64,000 bases of DNA from Dendrophyllia cribrosa (GCA_024195265.1 JAJLRJ010000009.1:36086210-36150209); one strand, 5' to 3'; shown: positions 32,854 to 41,663, numbered from the stretch's first letter. Translations and numbers: made by a program. The notes: generated from the sequence alone by a model not told the origin.

Positions 32854-32983
32854 GCTAGAATTACATAACAAATGAATGGGGTTAGTTTCTAGAGAAACTG
32901 TGGTGCTGCGTCGGTGGGGGGATGAAACACGAGAATTTAGTTTTATCGACTGAGTCGATAAGGTAAATTGACCACCGTAAAAA

Positions 32984-33032
32984 GATTCAAATAGCTGACG
33001 TTTCGAGCGCTAGCCCTTCGTCGGAGCGAATC
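32984..33032 (-). ncRNA. Penelope-type hammerhead ribozyme, left end
   Basis: Reverse complement of the motif at 36050-36098, with the same core variant (CCGACGA). Confidence 0.7.
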
Positions 33033-33122
33033 AAGGAATTGTGGGTAGTGTGTGGTTTTATATAGTAAGCGGTGGAGCTACGCTATTGGTGGAAATTTGG
33101 TGACGTGAAAAACAAATGTAGA

Positions 33123-34081
33123 TTAGTTGAATGAAAAGCGTTCGTTGATTCCGTGGGGTTTGAGAGTGCCGATTTGAAAGATGATTTTTTGTTCTAGGTT
33201 TTTACGGCTTTCTGTGTTACCCTGGTGTAGGGAAAGGCCGCAGATTGTCATGTGTTGTTTAGAATGGTTAGTAAGATTAAAATGGCGCGCGACTGGTTTG
33301 GATGCGTCTTTGTCATTTTTTTCAACGTCTCGGAGATGTTCACGAAAACGGTCGCCCAGTCTCCTCCCTGTTTCGCCAATGTATATCTTTTTGCAAAAAG
33401 TACATGTAATGCAGTAGATAACATTTACGGAGGTGCATGTAAAACGATCAGTGATTTTAATAGATCGTTTGGGTCCTGTTATTTTGTCCGCGTTGTGAAT
33501 GAAAGGACAAGTGTTACATCGTGTGCGTGTGCATTTGAAAGTTCCCGGTACATCGTCAGATTTCAGTGCGCTCGTAACTAGAAAGTTGCCTATGTTTTTG
33601 TCACGTTTGAATGAAATTAGTGGGGGTTGTGAAAAAATTCTGCCAGTTTCGGGGTCGTTTTGGAGTAATTTGAAATTTTTTAAAATGATGCTTTTGACTG
33701 TGTTGTTGTGTGGGTGGAAAGTGAGGGTGAATGGAATTCTCTCGTTCTCTTCCTTCTGTGGCGTTTGTAGTGCTGACTGTCTGTCGATCTGTTGTGCACG
33801 TTGTTGGCCCGTATTAACAACAGAGTCAGGGTACCCACGTTTCTTGAAAAACTGGCACATTTCTTCTGATTTGTTGGAAAAATCAGAGTCATCACTACAT
33901 AGACGTCGAAGTCTGAGAAATTGAGAATACGGAATGGCGTTTTTAACGTGCGATGGATGTGAGGATGAATGTAACAGATAACTGTGGGAATCTGTAGGTT
34001 TGTAGTGCACACTTGTGGATAAACTGTTACCGTTGATTGAAATATTAATGTCAAGAAAAGCGACTGAGGTTTCGGAAATTT
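33123..34081 (-). pseudogene. Inverted duplicate of the Penelope RT/GIY-YIG C-terminus
   Basis: Encodes the same C-terminal half as 35001-35959 (zinc-ribbon-like cysteines, then IYIGETGRRLGDRFREHL), but lacks the RT catalytic region and has no start of its own. It is part of the element's inverted copy, not a separate gene. Confidence 0.85.
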
Positions 34082-35959
34082 AACCGCCACACCAAAATTT
34101 CCAACCTTTCAACAGGAGAATGGGCAGCGCTCAAAAGTCTTAGCAAACGACGCGACATTGTTATCAAAGCGGCCGACAAAGGCGGGGCGGTAGTTGTTTG
34201 GCGGACCGACCTTTACCGACAAGAGGCTTTTCGGCAACTTTCTGACACCGCTTTCTATGCCAAAGTTGATAAAGATCTCACTTCTACCAACCAAAAAATT
34301 GTCAAAGAAACTATCCAAGACCTCATTACTAAACAACAATTACCAGTTACCGCCAACAATCTCATCATCACTACTCCTAGAACCTCACGCGTTTATTTCA
34401 AACCTAAAATTCATAAACCAAACAATCCGGGCCGACCCATTGTTTCCGCTTGTAGCTGTCCTACCGAACTAATTTCTAGCTATTTAGACAAAATCATGGC
34501 CCCCATTGTCAAATCACTACCCTCGTACATTAAGGACACCAATCACGCACTCGAAATTTTCCGGGATTTCAGTTTTGCCAGCGAAAACAAATTAATTTTC
34601 ACTATGGACATTACCTCTTTATATACCGTCATCCCCAATGACGAAGGACTTCAAGCACTAAAATATTTTTTCGACCAGCGCTCCATTCAAAACCCAAGCT
34701 CAGAAACACTGCTCCGCTTAGCCGAATTAGTTTTGACACTTAACTGTTTTTCATTTTCCCAAAACTACTACAAACAAGTAAATGGAGTCGCCATGGGCAC
34801 CAAAATGGGACCAAGCTACGCTAACCTTTTTGTAGGCCACATCGAAGACAAATTTTTTAATCAGTACCACGGAACCAAACCCAAACTCTACGGCCGTTAC
34901 ATCGATGATTGCATTGGCGCTACCTCTTCCAGTAAAGAGGAACTTAATCAATTCATAACTTCTGTCAATACTTTTCATCCAGCTCTAAAATATACCTGGG
35001 AAATTTCCGAAACCTCAGTCGCTTTTCTTGACATTAATATTTCAATCAACGGTAACAGTTTATCCACAAGTGTGCACTACAAACCTACAGATTCCCACAG
35101 TTATCTGTTACATTCATCCTCACATCCATCGCACGTTAAAAACGCCATTCCGTATTCTCAATTTCTCAGACTTCGACGTCTATGTAGTGATGACTCTGAT
35201 TTTTCCAACAAATCAGAAGAAATGTGCCAGTTTTTCAAGAAACGTGGGTACCCTGACTCTGTTGTTAATACGGGCCAACAACGTGCACAACAGATCGACA
35301 GACAGTCAGCACTACAAACGCCACAGAAGGAAGAGAACGAGAGAATTCCATTCACCCTCACTTTCCACCCACACAACAACACAGTCAAAAGCATCATTTT
35401 AAAAAATTTCAAATTACTCCAAAACGACCCCGAAACTGGCAGAATTTTTTCACAACCCCCACTAATTTCATTCAAACGTGACAAAAACATAGGCAACTTT
35501 CTAGTTACGAGCGCACTGAAATCTGACGATGTACCGGGAACTTTCAAATGCACACGCACACGATGTAACACTTGTCCTTTCATTCACAACGCGGACAAAA
35601 TAACAGGACCCAAACGATCTATTAAAATCACTGATCGTTTTACATGCACCTCCGTAAATGTTATCTACTGCATTACATGTACTTTTTGCAAAAAGATATA
35701 CATTGGCGAAACAGGGAGGAGACTGGGCGACCGTTTTCGTGAACATCTCCGAGACGTTGAAAAAAATGACAAAGACGCATCCAAACCAGTCGCGCGCCAT
35801 TTTAATCTTACTAACCATTCTAAACAACACATGACAATCTGCGGCCTTTCCCTACACCAGGGTAACACAGAAAGCCGTAAAAACCTAGAACAAAAAATCA
35901 TCTTTCAAATCGGCACTCTCAAACCCCACGGAATCAACGAACGCTTTTCATTCAACTAA
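34079..35959 (+). CDS. Penelope-like reverse transcriptase with GIY-YIG endonuclease, 5'-truncated
   Basis: An open frame runs from the junction at 34079 to 35959, about 626 codons, without a natural start. The first in-frame ATG is at 34496, but the upstream frame is clearly coding (IKAADKGGAVVVW, then KPKIHKPNNPGRPIVSA). RT motifs follow: FTMDITSLYTVIP, GTKMGPSYANLF and YGRYIDDCIG (YIDD catalytic site). The C-terminus has paired cysteines (CTRTRCNTCPF, CITCTFCKK), then the GIY-YIG endonuclease signature IYIGETGRRLGDRFREH with a downstream conserved N. The protein copies element RNA at nicked chromosomal sites. No internal stop; the N-terminus is missing. Confidence 0.9.
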   Translation, partial: FNRHTKISNLSTGEWAALKSLSKRRDIVIKAADKGGAVVVWRTDLYRQEAFRQLSDTAFYAKVDKDLTSTNQKIVKETIQDLITKQQLPVTANNLIITTPRTSRVYFKPKIHKPNNPGRPIVSACSCPTELISSYLDKIMAPIVKSLPSYIKDTNHALEIFRDFSFASENKLIFTMDITSLYTVIPNDEGLQALKYFFDQRSIQNPSSETLLRLAELVLTLNCFSFSQNYYKQVNGVAMGTKMGPSYANLFVGHIEDKFFNQYHGTKPKLYGRYIDDCIGATSSSKEELNQFITSVNTFHPALKYTWEISETSVAFLDINISINGNSLSTSVHYKPTDSHSYLLHSSSHPSHVKNAIPYSQFLRLRRLCSDDSDFSNKSEEMCQFFKKRGYPDSVVNTGQQRAQQIDRQSALQTPQKEENERIPFTLTFHPHNNTVKSIILKNFKLLQNDPETGRIFSQPPLISFKRDKNIGNFLVTSALKSDDVPGTFKCTRTRCNTCPFIHNADKITGPKRSIKITDRFTCTSVNVIYCITCTFCKKIYIGETGRRLGDRFREHLRDVEKNDKDASKPVARHFNLTNHSKQHMTICGLSLHQGNTESRKNLEQKIIFQIGTLKPHGINERFSFN

Positions 35960-36049
35960 TCTACATTTGTTTTTCACGTCACCAAATTTCCACCAATAGC
36001 GTAGCTCCACCGCTTACTATATAAAACCACACACTACCCACAATTCCTT

Positions 36050-36098
36050 GATTCGCTCCGACGAAGGGCTAGCGCTCGAAACGTCAGCTATTTGAATC
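36050..36098 (+). ncRNA. Penelope-type hammerhead ribozyme, right end
   Basis: Read 5' to 3': GATTC-GCT, core CCGACGA (consensus has T at the second base), stem II GGGC/GCTC with loop TAGC, GAAA, a one-pair stem III, cleavage triplet GTC, then AGC and GAATC closing stem I around an internal loop TATTT. The near-absent stem III is a known feature of Penelope hammerheads, which are thought to act as dimers. Confidence 0.75.
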
Positions 36099-36163
36099 TT
36101 TTTACGGTGGTCAATTTACCTTATCGACTCAGTCGATAAAACTAAATTCTAGAATTACATAAC

Positions 36164-36503
36164 AGTTCCCGGCGGAAATGAGCCCCTGAAAAAAACCAAT
36201 AGGGGCGGCCATTTGGAAGACGTCCACCCAAAAAATCTCAAATTTTACTGCACATAAAACACAGGACAACCAACACGAAATTAGGATTGCGTTCTTCGAA
36301 CGCGATAAGTCAGCAGTGCGTCCTAGAAAGAGTATTTAATGCCTTGCAATCAACTCGATGCCCAGCGAATCTCCGACTTCGCTCCCCTTGGCTCTATGGT
36401 TAAACATGAAATCTGACACTATAGCGCATGAACAGTAGTACCTAAAGAAACCACTGACCAAGCGGACCGCGGGAGTAAAATGTCTCGCATTGCTGGTAAT
36501 GGA
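36164..36503. other. No gene recognised
   Basis: Contains a GGGGCGGCCATTTGG-type stretch near 36205; no domain or terminus assigned. Confidence 0.3.
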
Positions 36504-36557
36504 AGTTCCGGCTGTTTAATACGACGTTTCGGCCTTCGGCCTTCTTCAGGTGGAACT
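36504..36557 (-). ncRNA. Hammerhead ribozyme, second Penelope family, solo
   Basis: Read 5' to 3': AGTTCC as outer stem I, core CTGAAGA, stem II GGCC/GGCC with loop GAA, GAAA, minimal stem III, triplet GTC, a 13-nt loop segment and GGAACT closing stem I. All core positions fit. It is unrelated in stem sequences to the hammerheads at 33 and 36.07 kb, so it marks a different, truncated element. Confidence 0.75.
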
Positions 36558-36897
36558 ATTTACGGATAAAAATTAAAAAAGCTAAAAATCCTAACAAGTC
36601 GACCGCAAATATTTATACTAAAACTAGAAAATGTGAATAAGGTTATGTAATATCATAAAATACCAAATAAAGGATTACGTAACAAGTGAATGGCAACAAA
36701 TAAGAAGGTGCAAACAGGTTTTTCTTTCTATGATATGCAGGAAAAATTGATTTGGATGGAAAAATTTCCAAGAGCTCAGGCGATGAACTTAATTAGTAAA
36801 CATGCTTTTTGATAACCCTTTGAATATCTGGGAGGATTGGATTATGATCAAGCACTAACGGGAAACTTGATCAATTGTTATTAACTGGGGAAGCTTA

Positions 36898-37043
36898 TAG
36901 GTGGTTTTCATGTTACGTCATCGCCGCCATGCTGGTGGACATAAACAATAGTTCTCTCATTAGCTCCTTTTGTTCGTCCACCAGCATTTGTTCGTTTCAC
37001 TATTGTTATCTATGTCTCTAGAGATTGATTGCAAACCACCTAT
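36898..37043. mobile_element. Harbinger-like MITE, copy 1 (146 bp)
   Basis: TIRs TAGGTGGTTT and AAACCACCTA. Flanked by TTA on the left and TTG on the right. The interior has an inverted CATGCTGGTGGAC/GTCCACCAGCAT. A near-identical copy lies at 62077-62220. Confidence 0.8.
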
Positions 37044-37341
37044 TGGACTGCACAATCAGGTTCACACTCAACCCTCATGGCCAAAACAAAAGACGCGAAT
37101 TTAGATCTATTAAGAATCACATCTGCCATAACACCTAATAAGCTAATTATAGTACACTTTGTAATTTAGAAGCTTGTTACAAATTGATGTATTTTCGCTG
37201 TTTGCGCCTTCTTGTTTGTTGCCTATGTGATAGGATGTCGTAATAATAATGATCTACTCAATAATAATTAATGTATCTGTTGTAGTTAAATTTTTATTTC
37301 AGGTAATTTTTGTTTTTCCTTTGTTTCAAATTCATTAGCAT
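37044..37341. other. Host flank left of the Polinton
   Basis: AT-rich, no gene. TAGCAT at 37336-37341 directly abuts the element and recurs at 60118-60123 on the other side. Confidence 0.5.
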
Positions 37342-37469
37342 AGTAGTTGTTAGAGAGGGAGTCAAATACCAGTTTTCGAACCCATAAAATAAGCTGTCCT
37401 CACTGCGCTCGGACAGCTTATTTTATGGGTTCGAAAACTGGTATTTGACGTCCCTCTCTAACAACTACT
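37342..37469. repeat. Terminal hairpin of the left TIR
   Basis: Arms 37342-37399 and 37411-37469 are reverse complements except for one extra C in the inner arm (GGGAGTCAA against GGGACGTCAA). The loop is TCACTGCGCTC. The same hairpin, with the same loop orientation relative to the element end, lies at the right end. Confidence 0.95.
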
Positions 37470-37566
37470 CTGGATACCCCTCCCTCAAACCCCGTAAGAG
37501 GGGGTCAAATGCGTTTTTTCCCGAGCCCGCCCGCAACGGCAAGCGAGACATAACCAATTGAAGAAA
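37342..37566 (+). repeat. Polinton left terminal inverted repeat (225 bp)
   Basis: Matches 59894-60118 inverted with only a few differences (TGGATACC against TGGACACC, CCCGAGCC against CCCGATCC). The inner end carries the early-type motif CCAATTGAAGAAA, so each TIR supplies a promoter to the gene next to it. Confidence 0.95.
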
Positions 37567-37590
37567 CCATACACCCCTTGTATAAACACG
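37554..37590 (+). promoter_or_regulatory. Early-type promoter motif, zinc-finger gene
   Basis: CCAATTGAAGAAA at the TIR inner edge, then TATAAA about 20 nt further and the ATG at 37591. The same 13-mer lies before PolB. Confidence 0.6.
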
Positions 37591-38145
37591 ATGGCGAACG
37601 GAGTTTTGACTGCCGTTACGTTTTTGAAAATGAGGGGAATCCCTTTGAAAGAAGGTGATGACTTATATGCAAAGAACAAAGGGACGTTCGAATACAACCC
37701 TTGCAGACATTGTGGTTTAAACTTCACACAAGGTCATTCTCTTGTTGAGCATCAAAAATACGCTTGCAAGAAGCTGAGAACAGAAAAACGCCCGAAAGAG
37801 ATTTGTCCCGGCTGCAATCGAGCAGTTTCTAAAACAACGGTTTACAGCCATGTAAGAAATGGTTGCCCTCCCGCGAAAAGAAATCCTCGAGTTTTTATAC
37901 AGCGTGAGGTTGTTCGAGATGTTTTTGCAAGCATTAGCCAGCATGATCTGAATGCATGGCTTGACGAGCAAGAACAAGGACAACTGACAAACAAAAGCCT
38001 GGAGGCTCTCAACCCCTTACCCAGGATCCGAGATTTGAGCTTTGTTTCTGATTTCATCGAAGGCAAGTCATCACTCGCAGCTTTTCAAACAGAGTTGTGT
38101 GGTTATCACCAATTGAAAAAACCTTTACCCTTTACATACCAATGA
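37591..38145 (+). CDS. Polinton zinc-finger protein
   Basis: 184 residues from the ATG at 37591, placed just after an early-type promoter; an in-frame TTG upstream is less likely. Two zinc-knuckle-like motifs are visible: CRHCGLNFTQGHSLVEH with a following cysteine (about residues 47-68) and CPGCNRAVSKTTVYSH with a following cysteine (about residues 83-103). The remainder is charged and helical with no recognised domain. The stop codon overlaps the next gene's start (ATGA), so the two are probably translated from one transcript. A DNA-binding or regulatory role is plausible but not shown. Confidence 0.75.
   Translation: MANGVLTAVTFLKMRGIPLKEGDDLYAKNKGTFEYNPCRHCGLNFTQGHSLVEHQKYACKKLRTEKRPKEICPGCNRAVSKTTVYSHVRNGCPPAKRNPRVFIQREVVRDVFASISQHDLNAWLDEQEQGQLTNKSLEALNPLPRIRDLSFVSDFIEGKSSLAAFQTELCGYHQLKKPLPFTYQ
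38108..38141 (+). promoter_or_regulatory. Early-type promoter motif, exonuclease gene
   Basis: CCAATTGAAAAAACC, followed by TTTACATACC and the ATG at 38142. It lies inside the 3' end of the preceding gene. Confidence 0.5.
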
Positions 38146-38900
38146 TGGCGACAACACAAGATTTCATGAACTTTCTCAAATCGAGGAACACTGGGCTGAA
38201 ACAAAAGAGCGCCGACTGGCTCTCAGCCAGACAAAATACAATTGGTGCTTCTGAAGTTTCTGCTTTAACAGCCACTTCGCCGTTCGAAACGCGAAGAAGC
38301 TTGCTCTTAAAGAAAATTCAACCCCCGGTTATGCATAACAATGCGGCTTGTACCTGGGGCAATCTGTTCGAACCGCTTATTCGCAAGTATTTTGAGCAAA
38401 AACATTCTGTTTCCGTTTTTGGTCACAGCATCTCTCTTAATCTAGCAAGAGAGCATCCGCTTTATCGAAAGGTCACTTGTAGCCCAGACGGCTATTTCAT
38501 GGATAAAGACGGCAACTTTGTTCTGTTAGAGTTTAAATGCCCGTTCAAGCGAAAAATAGCTATGAACAGAATTCCTAGCTATTATAGCGATCAGATACAA
38601 ACAGGCCTTGCTTTGAGTGGTGACATGGTAAACAAAGGCTTGTTTGTTGACGGCTATTTCAGAATGTGTTCTTTAAACAAGATTGGTTCAAGTTTAGCTC
38701 ACAATTCTTTTCTCAACGCCGGGAAAACATACAAGACAAAAAACAAATCAACTCTTGCCTGGGGGGTCTGTTATCTATTCAGCAAACAAAACATCAAGAG
38801 CAATCAAGCCGAACTTATTGATCTTGGGGCAACACAAACAATTGCTTTGTTTGAACATGTCATGGGTTTAATAGCCACTAAAGATGTTTGGGTTTCTTAG
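38142..38900 (+). CDS. YqaJ/lambda-exonuclease-type recombination nuclease
   Basis: 252 residues from the first of two ATGs at 38142. The core motifs of the YqaJ viral-recombinase (PD-(D/E)XK) fold are in order: IGASEVSALTATSPF, TWGNLFEPLIRKYFEQ, SPDGYF with the catalytic Asp, LLEFKCPFKRK as ExK, and YYSDQIQTGLALSG as the conserved Y..Q.Q helix. The enzyme would resect double-stranded ends for recombination or genome maturation during replication. It is intact and sits in the early cluster. Exonucleases of this type occur in phages and large DNA viruses; they are not part of the canonical Polinton core. Confidence 0.85.
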   Translation: MMATTQDFMNFLKSRNTGLKQKSADWLSARQNTIGASEVSALTATSPFETRRSLLLKKIQPPVMHNNAACTWGNLFEPLIRKYFEQKHSVSVFGHSISLNLAREHPLYRKVTCSPDGYFMDKDGNFVLLEFKCPFKRKIAMNRIPSYYSDQIQTGLALSGDMVNKGLFVDGYFRMCSLNKIGSSLAHNSFLNAGKTYKTKNKSTLAWGVCYLFSKQNIKSNQAELIDLGATQTIALFEHVMGLIATKDVWVS

Positions 38901-38911
38901 GTAAAATACGA

Positions 38912-39253
38912 ATGACGTTCACAGACCGTGACGAAAATGATGAATTTTTACGTTTAAACTCTATGAAAGAAGCATTCTCTAATCCGCGTAGAGAATGGCC
39001 GAGACCTGTCGCAATGTTCGCTTGGAAATTGCTCGATCTCACTGAAATTTGGGAGTTTAAAAAACCAGATTTCTTGAGAGACATTCAAAGATCGGTTGAA
39101 TGCTTTCATGAGAATCTATCAAAGTTAAAAGGAAGAATCAGAAATTATACTTACACCGAGGTCTCTGTCACAACTCCAAACACAGGCGATGACAAGGTCG
39201 TTTTGGAAGCCTTTATAATGGAGCAAGCGGCAATGCTTACTCCAGAGTTCTGA
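38912..39253 (+). CDS. Polinton hypothetical protein, 113 aa
   Basis: Starts at the ATG at 38912, 11 nt after the exonuclease stop, probably in the same transcript. The sequence is charged, with aromatic-rich segments (FAWKLLDLTEIWEFKKPDFL), and looks like a small helical soluble protein. No family recognised. It ends five bases before the stop of the opposing gene, so the two converge. Confidence 0.65.
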   Translation: MTFTDRDENDEFLRLNSMKEAFSNPRREWPRPVAMFAWKLLDLTEIWEFKKPDFLRDIQRSVECFHENLSKLKGRIRNYTYTEVSVTTPNTGDDKVVLEAFIMEQAAMLTPEF

Positions 39254-39258
39254 ATGCA

Positions 39259-39900
39259 TTATTCCATAAATGTTCGTTTTTGATTATCATAGCATTTGAC
39301 ATCCGTTGTCTCAGGCAATTTACAATCGCTCGTTGCGGGGGCTTCAAGCGGTGTTATAATGTCCAGGATTTTGTAGATCACAAACGTATAAGATATTCTC
39401 GGAAGCCGATCTTCTATTTGTTTGAAGATACGTTTCGTTTCATGGATTTGATCGAGAGTCAACTGCACAGACAGAAATTTGAGCTTCTTGATAAGCCGGT
39501 TCAAAGCATAACCAAACATATAACTTCGTCCCGACTGATGGCTTGGTCTGTGGAAATTGTTTTGATGTGTACATGCCGGAGCATCATCGAGCACTTCCAC
39601 AGGGCCGCATCTTTTACAATAAAGTTCACAAGAATCGATTGATTGCAAAAATGAGCCACCACAGTCATAACAAGACAGGAGTCTTCGGTCCCAGCGTTCA
39701 ATCTGCATGTCTTTGTAATGTTTTTGTAGATATTGCTTCCCAATCTCTGCCCGCCCCATATCTTCGCATAACAGATAAAGTTTTTCCGGCAGGCACAAGC
39801 GGTGTATTTCCTTTCTGTAATCGCTGCCGTATAGCGAGCGAAGGATGGCAAATTTGTGTTCTTTGTCAAGTTTATTGAACCGTACGTCAAACTCAGTCAT
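39259..39900 (-). CDS. VLTF3-like late transcription factor (putative)
   Basis: 213 residues from the ATG at 39900. A central zinc ribbon (CYDCGG, then CELYCKRCG, about residues 77-99) is followed by a conserved SYMFGYALNRLIKKLKFL helix and a C-terminal helical repeat (QIHETKRIFKQIEDRLPR, then FVIYKILDI). This order resembles the VLTF3/A2-like late transcription factors of poxviruses and other large DNA viruses, which recruit polymerase to late genes. The early-type motif lies upstream, fitting an early gene that switches on the late class. The assignment rests on pattern rather than search. Confidence 0.55.
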   Translation of the reverse strand: MTEFDVRFNKLDKEHKFAILRSLYGSDYRKEIHRLCLPEKLYLLCEDMGRAEIGKQYLQKHYKDMQIERWDRRLLSCYDCGGSFLQSIDSCELYCKRCGPVEVLDDAPACTHQNNFHRPSHQSGRSYMFGYALNRLIKKLKFLSVQLTLDQIHETKRIFKQIEDRLPRISYTFVIYKILDIITPLEAPATSDCKLPETTDVKCYDNQKRTFME

Positions 39901-39940
39901 GTTTATATTTAGAGATTACAATTTTTTCAATTGGGGGTTT
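39901..39940 (-). promoter_or_regulatory. Early-type promoter motif, VLTF3-like gene
   Basis: Read on the minus strand: CCCAATTGAAAAAATTG, then AAATATAAAC directly before the ATG at 39900. Confidence 0.5.
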
Positions 39941-39989
39941 CCCGTGATTTCCGGTATTGTTGTGTAAAGGCCGTATTTAGAAAATTACA

Positions 39990-40170
39990 ACTTTTCGAAG
40001 CTTCTTGAACATACCGAAGCGCCCCACAAATACCGAAGCGCCCCAACTTTGTTGAAAAAAGTTTTTCTGGGGCGCTTCGGAATTTATTTTTTTGAAAAAG
40101 TTTTTGTGTGGCGCTTCGGAATTTATTTTTGATAAAGTTTCTTGGGGGCGCTTCGGAATTTATGGGCCTA
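39990..40170. repeat. Hairpin-forming direct repeats with CGCTTCGGAATTTAT
   Basis: Three direct copies of GCGCTTCGGAATTTAT with spaced AAAAAGTTTTT (about 40-bp period) follow two inverted copies of CCGAAGCGCCCC. The halves can fold against each other. It lies between the VLTF3-like gene start and the 3' end of the next minus-strand gene. Candidates are a transcription terminator, enhancer or replication element. Confidence 0.8.
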
Positions 40171-40217
40171 TGTGTGGCGGGATTTTTCCCTCAAGATTTG
40201 TAGATTAAAACCTGAAT

Positions 40218-40901
40218 TTAATCTCTCAAATCGGATTTGGATGCTGCGGCGAGAAGTATCTTTTTTTGAATTTCTTGTGTGACTTCCTTGCGAAGTTCCT
40301 TTTTGAGTTTCTCGAGGTCTGGCGCTTGTGTTTGAGTGGCAACGTCTTTTTTTGCCTTAACACCATCCCTGATTGCAGCTTTGAGTTCGTGATATTTTTC
40401 CACCTCACGAGTAATTATGGTGAATTCTGCATCACTGATCCTCTTGTCTTTCAGAGCCTTTGAGACCAGTTCATTGGCAGTGTTTCGTTTAGCCAGGGCC
40501 AGTGTGTAGATATTCTCGTGTTTAGTCACTTTCCGTTCTAATCGCTTGTTAGCAGCTGTAAAGCCAACAGAGGACAGCGCACAGAGGGTCGCAACGCCGG
40601 CAAGTGCTGGACTTGCAACAATTCCGAACCCAGTCAATGCAGTGGCTAGGGCCCCTGATGATAGCCCAACAGAAGGCGACCCAAGGCCAACCGCCGAGTA
40701 ATGAACTAAGGATTGGGTTCGTTTATATTTCTTTGCGACCTGACGGTAATGCTCGGCTTCGTCAGACAGCTCTTTAAGCAAGTCAGAGATTTTTTTGAGC
40801 CGGAAATCTTCGGCATTGATTTGAGTGATCTCACGCATAGGGTATAGCTGTTGTGTCTCGCTGTATTCCGGGGCCGATGGAAGCACATTGGCAGAACTCA
40901 T
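40218..40901 (-). CDS. Polinton membrane/coiled-coil protein, 227 aa
   Basis: Start ATG at 40901. The N-terminus is Pro/Tyr-rich (SAPEYSETQQLYP). An amphipathic helix precedes two adjacent hydrophobic segments (about residues 69-115, SAVGLGSPSVGLSSGALA and LTGFGIVASPALAGVATL), which look like a membrane hairpin. The C-terminal half is charged helix or coiled coil (ISDAEFTIITREVEKYHELK, then KKELRKEVTQEIQKK). Proteins of this plan recur in cnidarian Polintons with unknown function; a virion or internal membrane role is an inference. A TATATATA motif lies upstream at 40909-40916. Confidence 0.75.
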   Translation of the reverse strand: MSSANVLPSAPEYSETQQLYPMREITQINAEDFRLKKISDLLKELSDEAEHYRQVAKKYKRTQSLVHYSAVGLGSPSVGLSSGALATALTGFGIVASPALAGVATLCALSSVGFTAANKRLERKVTKHENIYTLALAKRNTANELVSKALKDKRISDAEFTIITREVEKYHELKAAIRDGVKAKKDVATQTQAPDLEKLKKELRKEVTQEIQKKILLAAASKSDLRD

Positions 40902-40923
40902 GGCGTGGGTATATATATTATTT
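40902..40923 (-). promoter_or_regulatory. Late-type promoter motif, membrane protein gene
   Basis: On the minus strand AATATATATACCC lies about 8 nt before the ATG at 40901. It occupies the short gap after the minor capsid stop. Confidence 0.5.
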
Positions 40924-41615
40924 TTAATTTATCTCGATTTCAAATTCCAAAGGCGCGCCATTGAAGTTGAAGAGGTCATTGTTCTCATCCCTCACTGACA
41001 GTGTTATGCTGTTTACATAATCACTAGACGAGACGTCACGAAAGACGTTCTGTTGTGTTGTCTCGTAATGAACCTTTTCAAATGATTTCCCACGAATGTC
41101 GAAGCGCGCCAACACACTTGAAGGTTTACCATTGAGTAAGTTCAGTTCTTTATCAACCAGATCACAGTGGATGAAGTAAGTGCTTGGTGCCCTTAAACGC
41201 TTGACGTAAGTTGTTATAAGCAATACAGGTCTTATGCCAAGCAATTCTGCCAGATTGTTGCTTAGTTTAACCTCTTGTATGTAATCTTTAAAAATGGCTA
41301 TCGCCCCCTGTGCTGTGTTTGTCTCGGCATCTAATTTAAAATTAACATAGGGAGCGCCTAAAATTTGTCGAATAGGCTTTTCAAATTATTTGCCAAAGAC
41401 TCAATGGTGTAATGTCCTGGAAGGAGACTCATGGTAGTTCCTTTTCTACTCCCATTATCATTTTTGAACAATGTTATCTTTGCTTCTTCTTTCAAATTAT
41501 GCCACGAGTTGAAAATTGAGCAAGAGACAAGGCGGATATATCTCGGTTTCGGAAGCGGGTGGTCGAAATAGATCGTGTGAGGGTTCGAAGGTGTGACGAT
41601 TGTTAACACAACCAT
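40924..41615 (-). pseudogene. Minor capsid (penton-like) protein, frame-broken
   Basis: Two frames, 41615-41358 and 41357-40924, together cover about 230 codons. The first reads TIYFDHPLPKPRYIRLVS and LLPGHYTIESLANNLKSLF and stops at a TAG at 41358. The second, one base out of phase, continues with LRAPSTYFIHCDLVDKELN and ends VRDENNDLFNFNGAPLEFEI. Length, beta-rich character and position next to other virion genes fit the single-jelly-roll minor capsid protein of Polintons (capsid vertices). The frame changes at or just before 41358. A late-type TATATATA motif precedes the start. Confidence 0.7.
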
Positions 41616-41663
41616 GATTGCATGTATATATAATGACTTTTAAAAATATAAATATATACAATC
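41616..41663. promoter_or_regulatory. Divergent late-type promoter region
   Basis: A 48-bp AT-rich gap between divergent starts. It carries TATATATA for the minus-strand minor capsid gene and AAATATATACAATC for the plus-strand gene starting at 41664. Confidence 0.55.

Larger units (their letters stand above)
32854..36163 (+). mobile_element. Penelope-like retroelement with inverted partial copy
   Basis: A 5'-truncated element (34079-36150, plus) is joined head to head to an inverted copy of its 3' 1,150 bp (32932-34081, minus; matching 35001-36150). The outer ends carry hammerhead ribozymes. CTAGAATTACATAAC occurs at 32854-32868 and at 36149-36163, a likely 15-bp target duplication, with 63 bp of extra sequence between the left duplication and the inverted copy. 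Inverted, partly truncated terminal copies are characteristic of Penelope-like elements. The arms are nearly identical, suggesting recent insertion. Confidence 0.85.

Noticed and set aside
33123..34010. Separate 295-codon minus-strand gene
   Set aside because: It is the inverted copy of the Penelope element's own 3' half.
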